DNA from: Pocillopora verrucosa
Taxonomy: Eukaryota; Cnidaria; Anthozoa; Scleractinia; Pocilloporidae
Length of the DNA: 64,000 nt
Direction: 5' to 3'
Assembly (NCBI RefSeq): GCF_036669915.1
Contig: NC_089312.1
Coordinates: 8,137,438-8,201,437 of the forward strand
Below, in pieces: positions 37,601 through 49,600 of the stretch. Both the position numbers and the translations under genes were made by a program. The notes below the pieces were generated by a model, which had not been told where the DNA came from, did no database searches, and was given only the letters and a program-made list of their open reading frames with translations. Position 1 is the stretch's first letter. Every line of letters starts with the position of its first letter.

Positions 37601-40600
37601 AACAAATTACTGAACATGGGAAACAACCAACCAACAATCAGACAAACATAGAAATGTTCTATATACCAAGGTTGCAAAATTGATATACCTTTTATTAAAA
37701 GTTGGAATAATGTGGGGTGAAAGAAAGCAAAATTATTACAAGTGTATCAAAACAATGGTACTGTACATGTTTAATATTATAATTGTGTTAAACCCAAAAA
37801 TATCTGTCTCCTTCCCCTATTAGGAATGTATAAAAGTATGGAATTATATCTTTTAATAATACTTTAGATTCTTTTTGTCTAGATTTTGCTAGAGTACAGT
37901 TTCTCAGAAGGAGAGCTAAGGTAAGTTCATTAAGTAAATTTTGAATTTCACATAGCTCTTGGCATATTAAGAAAAGAAGCAGATAAATGTTCCAATGATA
38001 TATACTTGTGAGAATTCTGTGACATGGTATGAAGACTCTGATAATGTTTTTTTTTTTTGCCCGAAGGTCTCAATTTCTGTTTCCCTTGCTGCTCTGTCTC
38101 AAACACGTTCAGTTACCTACAGATCAGCTTAAAAGTTCCTTTTGTTTATCTTATCTAGTGGGGAATCAGTGGATGAGATTCTACAATTATTTGGAAATTA
38201 CCACCAGCTTTCAGAGATACTAAAGGAAAAATCAAACTCTGCTGGTAAGTTTTTTTTTACACCAGAACCAAGAAAAAGTTTATTTTCTCCTTTTTTGTGC
38301 TCACATGTATGGGATATATATATGTTATTTGCCGGCTGGGAGGTCCGTATGGTGAAAAACTGTGACCGAGGTCTTGAAAATACTGCCCGAGGCCGTAGGC
38401 CGAGGGCAGCATTTTCAAGACCGAGGTTACAGTTTTTCACCATACGGACCGACCCTTAGCCGGTAAATAACATATTTATTGTTTTTAAACTGGACGAAAT
38501 TCTTTCCGAGAGAACCCGAATGACTTATGGCCGTAAATACGGCAAGATCTTCCATAAACTGAACAATTTTTGAGTGAGTAAATGGTAGTTAAAATAGAGG
38601 TGATGCAAATTTAAGAGACATACCTCAGCGAAACATTTTCATTTCCGTAACGATAAAGGTGATTTAAAAGACTTCCAAACAAACTTTGAAACATTATTTT
38701 TACAAGTATCTGTCACAATCTGACACCTGTCAATTAGAGAGCGCGTAAGAAAAAAAAAGCGTAGGAACATTTGAAAACCAACAGAACTAGTTTGGCAAGG
38801 CCTGTCACGACAATGTTTTCTTAAAAATCAGTTAATGATCTAACGGAAAGTATTATTTACTCTCATCGACCATTCATTCATGTACGAAGATTTACCTCTG
38901 TTCATTAAGTAAACGGCGAGGAAAGTAATTGTGAGTAAATTCAATTTTTTATTTTGAAGTTGTGAGAGTTTGCTCGTTTGTTTGCTGTAATGGCGTGTTT
39001 AACTCTGATCTTTCCTTCACAAAAACTAAATTCGAACGGCACACTCCAACGAGACACAAGGGAATTTAATGCAGCCTTTTCTCAATTCCTTCAATTTCTG
39101 TTGTGCAATTTAAGGTACAAATATCCAAATTGAACGGAATTGGAAAGACTCACCAGGAGCGTATATTTGTTGTAGAACTTAAATTAAAACTTCGCTCGCT
39201 TTTTTTTTACTATGAACAAATTGCTCGAGAAAATTCAGATATTAAATGAATGAAAGTTCCATCGTTCAGTTTAACTGTAACCAAATACCTCACGTTTCAA
39301 CTTTCTGGGTACTTTTTGTGAACGACTAAAATTAATTGCACTAAAATAAATATATTTATTGTTTTTTTAGAGGGCACGGTAACGAATCTTGCAATCTGAT
39401 TGGTTCTTTACCCGGTCAGTATTTTCCTATCTCTGCCCACGGGCCACGGTAACACTTTCGTGAGTCGCCGAGTACATCCCAACTTTCGTTGTCATTTTTC
39501 AAAAATACCTCGTTTTCCGGCTGGGCAGTATTTTTAAGCAAACACGTCGGTCACTACCTCAAGCCGATAAATAACTTATGAATCCTCCCTTTTCTCTCTA
39601 TCAAATCACTTTGGTTGACAGAAAAATATTGGTTTCAGAATGAATTTGTATAAACAATAGTGTCATTACGTTGGTTGACAAGCGGCCTAAAAACCGTCTG
39701 CAATTAATTCTGCACAACAGAAATTGAAGGAATTTTTTGAGAAAAGGCCGCATTACATTCCCTTGTGTCTCGTTGGAGTGTGCCGTTCAAATTTAGTTTT
39801 TGTGAAGGAAAGATCAGAGTTAAACACGCCATTACAGCAAACAAACGAGCAAACTCTCACAACTTCAAAATAAAAAAAATTGAATTTACTCACAATTACT
39901 TTCCTCTCCGTTTACATAATGAACAGAGGTAAATCTTCGTACATGAATAATTGGTCGATGAGAGTGAATAATACTTTCCGTTAGATCATTAACTGATTTT
40001 TAAGAAAACATTGTCGTGACAGTCCATGCCAAACTAGTTCTGTTGGTTTTCAAATGTTCCTACGCTTTTTTTTTCTTGCGCGCTCTCTAATTGACAGGTG
40101 TCAGATTGTGACAGATACTTGTAAAAATAATGTTTCAAAGTTTGTTTGGAAGCCTTTTAAATCACCTTTATCAATACGGAAATGAAAATGTTTCGCTGAG
40201 GCATCTATCTTAAATTTGCATCACCTCTATTTTAACTACCATTTACCCACTCAAAAATTGTTCAGTTTATGGAAGATCTTGCCGTATTTACGTCCATAAA
40301 TCATTCGGGTTCTTTCGGAAAGAATCTCGTCAAGTTTAAAAACAATAAATATGTTATTTACCGGCTAAGGGTCGGTCCGTATGGTGAAAAACTGTGACCT
40401 CGGTCTTGAAAATGCTGTCCTCGGCCTACGGCCTCGGGCAGTATTTTCAAGACCTCGGTCACAGTTTTTCACCATACGGACCTCCCAGCCGGCAAATAAC
40501 ATATATATATGTGCATGTGGAAATGACGGGGTGTAAACGAGGTGTAAATAGACATCAGGAAACAAAGCGCCATCTGCCAGTTTTTTGTTTCTTGAGCCCT

Positions 40601-43600
40601 TTCCCCTGCCCCAAACATTTCACCTAACTTGTGTTTTGAGATAATCTGTGTTCTGGTGTGAATTCAAGGAAAGAAAGGCCGCTCTGCAGCTGTTAAACAG
40701 GGAGTTAAAAGTATGCTTTCACTGGAATGTTCTGCATCTTTGTTGAGAGCATTTTTCAGGTAATGCATTTTTCACATCTTGTTTTCAAACAGTGTCTTTG
40801 TAATGAAGTGATAAGCTACATTGTAGTCATGCACATAGTGGCATAGTTGCACACACAATTATTACTCATTTAGAGAAATCATTATCAAAATGCAGCAAGT
40901 TAAATTAGTTTGGTCATGGTTGCTAAATGAAGATGGAAGTTCACATTGAAAGAGTATGAAAGGAAATAATTACTTCTAAAGCTAATCATTTGTTTTTCTT
41001 TGTGGTTTGTTTAAATTTATCACTACCTGTATTAGTCATACTTGTCTTAATTGTAGAGGTGTCTGCTAATATAATATTTGTAATATTTCAGTGACAGAGC
41101 TCCAAGTCATCAACAAAGTCTAGCTACGCTAAGAGGCTTGAAAGAACTGGTGAAGTATGCTGTTAATACAGCTATTCAAAAACTCAAAGAGGTATAATAA
41201 GCCAACTGAATGGCTAGAATGTATCCGTGTTGTATATATGAATTGGCAGTGTACCTGATTGGAGAGGCAAATTCTTATTCTGCTTTCAAAATAATTTGTT
41301 TGTACAAGAGGTAAATGGATAAATACTTAATTATTTGATACCATGTAACACCAGTCAGTATCATTGCATACCTTAAGGGAATTGCTTCAAGTTTATACTT
41401 ACAGATAAAGGAAAGAATGATATCCTAAACCAAGTGTATCTTGTGCAGTGGTGTTGAGCTGTGTGGTTAACCTTGAGTTTTAAAAATGCAATAATTAACA
41501 TATTACATTGTAAGGAAGATTCTCAGTGTGGTGTCAAGATGTATATCTCATGACTACCACCTTTGAAATGGACTAATCTGCTTTAAATATAGACTAGAAC
41601 TCCTCAGAGTAGTAGGTTGCAAGCATGATTTGCAACCAGAGAGGCCATTTTATATCTTATTGGACATTTTGGTGTGTAGTATTGCAAGGTATTTTTAAGA
41701 GTTGTACTGGGGTATTTTGACAAGCCTGTTGGACAATTCAAAATACAGACAGAAATAAAATACTCAAAGGTACTACACTCTTCAACATCTGATAAGTTAC
41801 TTATTATCAAATTGCTTTATTTTACATGCATTGATGGTGCATGGGAAAAGCAAACCAGACAGAAGCATAGCATGTACGGGTGACTAGTTAAACAGGTTTA
41901 TTTACAATACAAAAAAACCAACTGTACAATATTGCAGGTTATTTGTACTCTATTTGCTTATTATTTGTACTCTACTTTGGCAGTTGGAAAGTAAAATGTG
42001 TTATTTCCCCTATGAAAATTATATTCTTCTTTGGCTTAATGCTTTCTCAGATCAGTGATGGTGGATTTTGCTCAGGACCTGGTGGCTCTAACAAGGACAC
42101 CATTTACAAACACTGCTGTACCATTGGAAGGTGTTTAATGCTTTTGTTCATGCATAAACAAGTTAAAAATATTGTAGCACCAATAAAATCGAGTTGGGTA
42201 AAAATGGATTTGGTATTTTTAAACACTATAATTCTTGACAGACTGACATTATCACCCTGTTCCTTAGAAAAAGTACAGAAAAAGAATTTGATTAGTTCTC
42301 AGCTTTTTTTTTCTTTTTGCACAAATGATTAACTTTTTCAATAATGAATTCTATTTAAAATACTTCAGAGTAACAATATGAAAACCTTAATGAAGAGATT
42401 TATCATTCAAAAAAATGCTGGAATTAATAAATCACACCAGTTTATAGTAGTACTAAAGTGGTGGTATTTTAGTTTAATGAGAACTCTTAGTAGGCCTGGA
42501 AAGGAAAAGCCAGTCAACAGAAAGTTATGTTATCTCACAATGCATTTTCTCCTGCAACACTTGCAAAGCTGATCAAAGTTCCTATATTTAAAAGCACTTT
42601 CATACACAAACAGTTCTGATTAGGACATATTTTACTCTTTGTTATCATACAATTTACTAAGGTAGTCACAAACATCAGTCATAAGATGGGAGGAGGGAAA
42701 ACATCTGGCACAAATGCAGGAATTATGTGTAATTTATGTGTAAAAGTAGAATGAAGTAGTTGATTATGTATTGTTTTCTAGAGTTTTCTGGAAGCACCTT
42801 AATGGGGACAGCTGCTTACAGGAAGAGCCAGATAAGAAGGAGAAGGTACTATATCATGAATAGTAGAGTTTGTGGTTACATACAAAAGAAAGGAGACTTT
42901 AAATTTTAAAGTTGCTGGTATGCTTAGTGTTGTCCCTTGTGAATGAATAAGATGGCAATTTTAATTTCATTGGTGATAAGACAAAGGCCTTTGAAGCAAG
43001 TAGACAACAAGCCGTGTAACACAATGCAAGTAAATAATGTAAATCTGGTAGCTGCACAACAAATGTCAAATAATAATTGTCTGAGAGAGAGACTTTGCTA
43101 TGTTTTACATGAGTACTGTAAGTGTGATATGCATAGCTGACTACTTTATCTCACTATATTCTTGGCTGAATTGTTTTAGATTTTCAACTGTTTAGTGAAT
43201 TAATGAACAAGCCCTGTATCAGCTTCTGTTTTTGTTTTTCATTCTTCTTAGAGGGGCCTCAATGAGTTGAATTTCCATTTTTTTCCATTTGGTCACTTGA
43301 ACTGGGAATTACCAAAAACAACAATGGAGTTGGGTCCTGAAGTCTTGGAAAAATTGGCCGAGAAATTGGAGTTGGACAACATTTAGGCCGACAAATGGGA
43401 TTTGTGCTTCTTTCTCCTCATTAGGACCCTCCTCACTGTAGTCATTAAATGGTTTCAAAACATGAACTACTCAGTAAATTTTTTATGACATTGTACAAAC
43501 TAACTTCTTTCACCTTCTTAAATTAAACAGGGTAAAAAAATCAATAGTTTGTGTATAGAGGGCTTCTGCTCAGTGGTTAATATCATGTGCTGCAGGTTTT

Positions 43601-46600
43601 CCCAAAAGTTGCCTCATTTCATGAATGCAATAGGTGAGCCCGTAAGCTATAGATACTATTGTTCCTCAAAGTGCACCTGTATTACATGGTTGTAGGTGAA
43701 TTCACATCAATTGATTCAAGAAAATAATTGTGTGCGAATATGCCACTTGAAAAAGGTTAAAATATTTTCCTTTGTGCTTAGTTGACTTTCCACTCATTGT
43801 TATTCTGATCTTTCTTGATCAGAGCACTTTCTTTGTTTAATGTGATTCCAATCAATAAATGTTCTACCTTGTGCCAGATCAATGGATAAAAACAGAGATA
43901 GTATGGTTCCATATGGTTAGTGCTTTATTCATACTTCAGACAAATTTTTCTGTTACATGTATCTTTTTTTCTGCTTAGATTCAACTCAGGATGGCAGTGG
44001 TAGTGCATTAGATGATACAACAGATCAAGAAGCAATTTATGTACAGATAAAGAAATTTCAGGTTTGTATCATCTTATTTTAATGTTTTTTTGTCTGTGAC
44101 ATGGGAGAGTCAAATATTTGTCAGTATTTTGTCTTCCCAGTGCACCATTTTTGCCCTGTCTTTTGAATTTGTATATTTCATCAATGTTTACCATCCTTCC
44201 AGTGACTGATGGTGAATTATTACAGACTGTGTCAAAATACCCGTAAGCAACCATATTGTGTGATACAGATGAAGGTTAATTTTTGCACAGATTTTCATGC
44301 TGTATGCATGATGTACATGTAGTTGTGTGCATTTGCAATATTGAATGTTGTATTTATCATACTCAAATTGTTGCTGTCTTGTGAATAAATATTTGAGAAA
44401 TTTAACTCCATTGGTTTCATAAAATCAATTACAAAGTAATTTTTTCTGTAAACTAAACTCTACTCCTTTTGAGCAAGTTTGCAGAAAGGTATATTTGGAG
44501 TACAATAGTGTGAGATTTTCAAGTCTTTTTTTTCTAGCGTTTGATTGTCAGCATCATTTCCTCTCCTGATGAGGACAAAGAAATTAGTCTTAAGGATAGT
44601 CAGTCACTAGTGAATGTGATTGCAATGTTAGCACATCATTTGGAGCCAGATGGACCACAGGTACTTTTTTTTCTTCTAGATATGCACCTGTGTCTATTAT
44701 GTTCAGTTAACCCTTTAATCCTCATAAGTGATTAACATGTAACTTCTCCTATGACATCTACACATCCAGCCAACGTCTAATGAGAATACTCAAGCTTATC
44801 AGGTAAAAGTTAGTATAGTCATGATCTAACACTAAATTCTCGTGACTTATTTACAAGGAAATGTGTAGCAGCTAGAGGGGAGAATTAACAATCAGATCTT
44901 GGTAGTTAAAGGGTTGTTCAAAAGGGGTTAATGTTAATCTACATGTATTACTAAAAGTTAACCTTGGCTTAATTTGAGGAGGGTGTATAAAAGCCAAGGG
45001 ATTTTTGGGGTTTTATTTCAATACAACTCAAAACTAATGGAAACGACAACAACAACAACAAAAACCAAGAAAAATCCCATTTCAGAGCTGTAAAACTAAA
45101 TTAAAAATCTACACTAACTCTGGGTCAGGTTAACTGTGTTTTGAACAACCCAACCCTGTTGACAATTATTTACCAAATACCAAATACCAAATCTCTTTTC
45201 TGTATTCTGCTACTTTCATGAGCCATTCAATTTTATTAAGAATACATCCTGAGTTCATGCTTTCTTTTTGCATTATTGGGCTCCACTTTGTAGTTGTGAG
45301 TATAGCTTTACAGACAATAGTTACATGTCTTGTGGCATTTTGCCGCTCTGCAGTTAAGTAATAAAAGAGATAACTTTACTCTAAGGGGGCACCTTACGAA
45401 CCTGTAGAGGCTCGTAACTTTGGAGGGACTGTAAATTCATCGCCTTGCTACCCATTAAATGTTATAGGGAAATTAGTTACAGACCTTTTCATTATTATTA
45501 CTAATTCATTGATTTTATCACAAGAGCAGAGTACCTCTATAATAATTTCCCCTAAAATTTGTCAATGAACTGAAGTTTTTTCCTTGATACAGTTTCATCA
45601 GTTGCATGCCTGGGTTCAAATGATTTGTGCGGATAATAATGTTGGTAAGAGAATTGAAGAACATTTCAAATTTATCATTTACAAGAAAGTTAAAGTATGT
45701 CTTAATTGAGAAGTCATTTGCACCTCATAGGTCTATATATTATGGGCATTCGGGAAGTTTCTAATTCTTCTCTAATTTTTTCTCCTTCCAGATGATCCCT
45801 CTCTCACTAAGTCTTTGGTGTCCCTGTTACACTCCATAACATTCCAATCGAAAGCAAGTGCAGGACTGGTAAGGGCATCAGCCAGATTTATGATCAACTT
45901 TGTAAGCGTATTCAACCCAATCAATTCCATACCAACCCTGTTGATGTTGATAGGGTGAGAGCTTTTATGTATGACAACAAATTTTCTTAAACAGTTATTT
46001 GCTCCAAACTCCTCAGACTCGCTGTATCTCTTTTCTTTCTACATTTTTACTTGAAATTTTGAGCTATGGGAAGTCAACTATATACTCCTGGGCGACGAGA
46101 GGCTAAGTAAGAGTTGAGAGTTTTACAAAAGAACACAACACAATGACCTGGCCAGGGTTTACCCAGAACCTTTCAATCCAGAGTCAAGCCCAATAATTAC
46201 TAGTTTACGATCCCCACCTCCACCTCTTCCCCGACCAAATAATGCATATATTAATTTCACGCCACCCCAAGTTAAATGGCACAGTTCCATGCATTCTGGA
46301 TCTTCGAAAAGAGTACTACATATCTATGTATTGATGCTTTAAGTCATTGTAGAAACAGGTAACAACCTTCCTCTGTTAAGGGCAAAGCGTAAGCGTAGAT
46401 CATGTTAGTTTTCAGATTTAGGAGAACACTGCTAGTGGGCAGAATTTAGTTTTTCCTCACATAAGATAATTGTTTCTTGGTTGCTGTAGGTGCGTGATGT
46501 TGCCCAAGATGTCCATAGCCAGCTTGGAGATGTAGATGAAGTACGACGTTTGTATTCGTTACAGTGCGAAAGTAATACTGATAAATCTAAACGTTTTGCT

Positions 46601-49600
46601 AATCTTGTTCGCATTATTTTGGTTTGTGAACGAAACAGCTTTCAGTAGTCTTGAAAACTGTGTTTCAATTAATTGTTGATAAATATTGCGAGTAAGAAGA
46701 AACTAAAACATGTAAGAATATTAATACAGGTACCTATCCTCTTAATTAGGGGCCTTCCTCTTATAATTATATATTTTGTCCAGTCGTGCCGCTAAGACAG
46801 ATTATATCTTTGGACGTTTATGCGGTGTTGGAACTTAAAATTATTCGTAAGTTGTTTTATCGCACCTTTTTTTGTTAGGAAATTGAAGTTGAAAACAGAA
46901 CTCACTACGCGATTATTAACCCAAGAACTGCTGCACCTACCGTTGCTGTAAGTCAGTTATCATTGTAAATGTATAAATATATAGATGTTAGTTTTTTTTC
47001 TTGTTGATTGATGCTTTTCCCACCCTTTTCTCAAGCTTTCAATTTAATTTCGTAGTTTCTTCATAATCTTGTAACCACTGATCCAAACACGAGTTAAAGA
47101 AAGTAAGAGAGGAGATGGCCTAATGAGGGCGATCATTCTGATTCAAGCATACAATAAAGAAATATGCAAAGAAAATAAAGCATGCAATAAGTTTTCAGAA
47201 ATGTTAGAAAACTTACTATTTGAACACTCTGTACATGTTTCTTTACAACACTTACTTTATCTATTACAGCTCCTTTTGGTAAATCAAATAGAAAAAATTG
47301 TAGACGAAATGGACTGGGCACTTGTAAAGGTCAAAGGTGACATGACAGCATCAGCAGCAGGACTGACGGGTGAGCATTACGCTGAAACTGAGCATTTTCG
47401 ACTGGAAAAAAATGTGTATAAGTGGTGCTTCTGATGGCTTGTAGCTCAGGGTGCACCATGTAAACCTAATAGAGATTTTAGAACAATCCTTTTGGGATTT
47501 CCTTGCAGACAATTACCTGAATGTTACTTTAAGTTGGAAGGAAGTAAGGAAGTGTTTGGCCAACAGAGGTGGTTTCACCTACTTTGTGCCAATTGTTACG
47601 TAGTGTGTACGGAATGAAAAGATGATGACTGGCTTGACCTGAACTAGTTTATCGAAATCTTTAGAACTATATTCGGTGAGCTGTATACAGTGGTACACGC
47701 TACAGTGACATTTAAGTCTGGTATGGTGCTATGTTTACTTTTAAATTCTCGCTCTCGGTGGTTTGTGCACCATTTGGAAAATTACACCTCACGTGTTTTT
47801 CAAATTCTCTCAGTTATATATGGAAATGGGTTTGAGATAGTTAAGATTAATAAAGTTTTTCATTTAAACCCTATTTTACAGAAGAAAAGGTTCCAGATTC
47901 TCCCGACAGTTGCCCTCGTGGTATGTTGGAGCAGGTATTGTGCCAACGTCTTTGTACTGTTGTGTCTGCTCTCCACGAACTGTCACAGTCTGCTCTTCCA
48001 GAAGGTCCATGTACTGAAGCAACACTGAAGGTTATTTATGGCATACAGTAAAGCCTCAGTTTTTTTTTAGTGGCTACTTGCATCTACCATTTGCTTTTTC
48101 CGACGAACTATGTCCTATGTTACATGTCCCTTGTCCTATGTACTTGACAGAAGCTTGCTCGCTGTTAAAAAGACATTATTTGGTTGTAAAGTTTATAATT
48201 GATATATGTAATTTAACTGTATAACTTTGTTATCCAAGACAGCATTGTAAGGGCTGATGAGAATACAGTTAGTACATAGAATATACCACATTGCAGGTTG
48301 TTTGAAATGGCTAAAATGTATGTAGTCTGCATGTACCTTTTATGGCTTGAGGATGGAAGCTTTAATACTCGGTGTTACTTTATATCCGTTATCATAGGTG
48401 CTGACCAAAATGTATGTCACTCTTGGTTCTCTTACGAAACATGTAAGTCTGAAGCTTATCAATATCTTTCGTACATTACGTCAAATGAAACATAATTTAG
48501 CTTACGTAAGTATCAAAGAAAAGAATTTGGCCAAGCCTGGAACACAAGTGGCTCTACCTGGAATCCAGTATGCTAAGCTCAGGAGGCCCAGGGTTGCCAC
48601 ACCGTAATTTTTTACTCTTTTTGTAATCCGCAATGTACATGAACGCACTGTCTTTTCTCACTTTTATCATTTTTGCTTTTCCCATGAAATAGTATTTGTC
48701 GCTTTATAATCAAAGACTCGGTTACTTGCCTGCAAAGTTTGAAAAGTTGGTGAGTAAGAAGATTGTTGTTGGTTTACGATAATGAATATTTGTCCATGTA
48801 AACATCATAACAGAATGAAGCGGGAAGACAAAGTGTTCATAAATTGAGCAGCCTCTCTGTTGCGTTAATGTTCTCTTACTTACGTTCAATCTTCATTATA
48901 TGGCAAAAGCAATGTTTTTTGTACTTATACATATTGTACTTTTTGTACAATATTAGTGTATTGCGTCGTTTGAAATTCACTAGTATGAAGAATTGTTTTG
49001 AAAAAGACGATGACAGAGTATATTATAGATATGGATACCGGTATTAAAAGGCTAAAGTGATCTCACTTAAAGAAGAACTATGTTTCAGAAACATGCATTT
49101 TTTTTATTCCAGCCATAACAAAGAATAAAGAAAGTTATGGTATTGATCGCCCTCTGTGATTCTTAAGAGTAACCTTACCCATCGAAAATTGTCTTCGTAC
49201 TAGTATGTGAGTAAAATTCGACCGAAGACGCCGCCCTTTTAAACTGCTTAGCAAATTAGCTGCTTACATGTGTCTTATTCTTCTTTCATTTCATCGCGTC
49301 GCGATCTTTTTGAAAATTTTGGTGTTTCACTAGAAACCACTCTTGAGTTAGGTCATCATTTTTTCGGGAAATAACCAAAGCAGCAGCGAAATTGCGCCTT
49401 GTGTTTTTGCATACGCAGCCGGGTTACTGACTTCTTTTCGAAATGATGGAGTCCACGAGTAAATTTTGCATACTTTATGACAATTTTCCGAACGATAGGT
49501 TACTCTTTTTTAGTTATCTTGAAGTATATTTTTATGTGATGAAAATTACATCTTCTAAGGTATATTTCTCCTCTAAAAAAGGAGTTTCCATTAATCTTAA

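Larger units (their letters stand above)
38314..40510. mobile_element. Giant 2.2-kb foldback (inverted-repeat) element in FANCI intron
   Basis: Both ends carry (AT)5 followed by GTTATTTGCCGGCTGGGAGG in inverted orientation. The arms remain near-identical inverted copies for about 800 bp (roughly 38314-39120 and 39700-40510). For example, TAGTTAAAATAGAGGTGATG at 38587 matches its reverse complement near 40215-40245. The outermost ~150 bp of each arm is itself a palindrome (GGTCCGTATGGTGAAAAACT ... AGTTTTTCACCATACGGACC). The central ~580 bp holds non-palindromic sequence. No transposase-like ORF is visible. It starts 70 bp after a FANCI splice donor (38244/38245). Confidence 0.85.

Noticed and set aside
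38142-38459. ORFs running into the giant palindrome (both strands)
   Set aside because: Only the first part (38159-38244) is a FANCI exon. The rest translates the repeat hairpin, and mirror-image ORFs occur at 40365-40627.
41943-42332. 129-aa ORF as an independent gene
   Set aside because: Only about 42051-42131 ([12 protein letters not shown]...) is coding, as a FANCI exon; the flanks are intron.
46087-46212. tRNA gene
   Set aside because: tRNA-like B-box similarity is degraded and part of a SINE-like repeat; no complete cloverleaf could be drawn.
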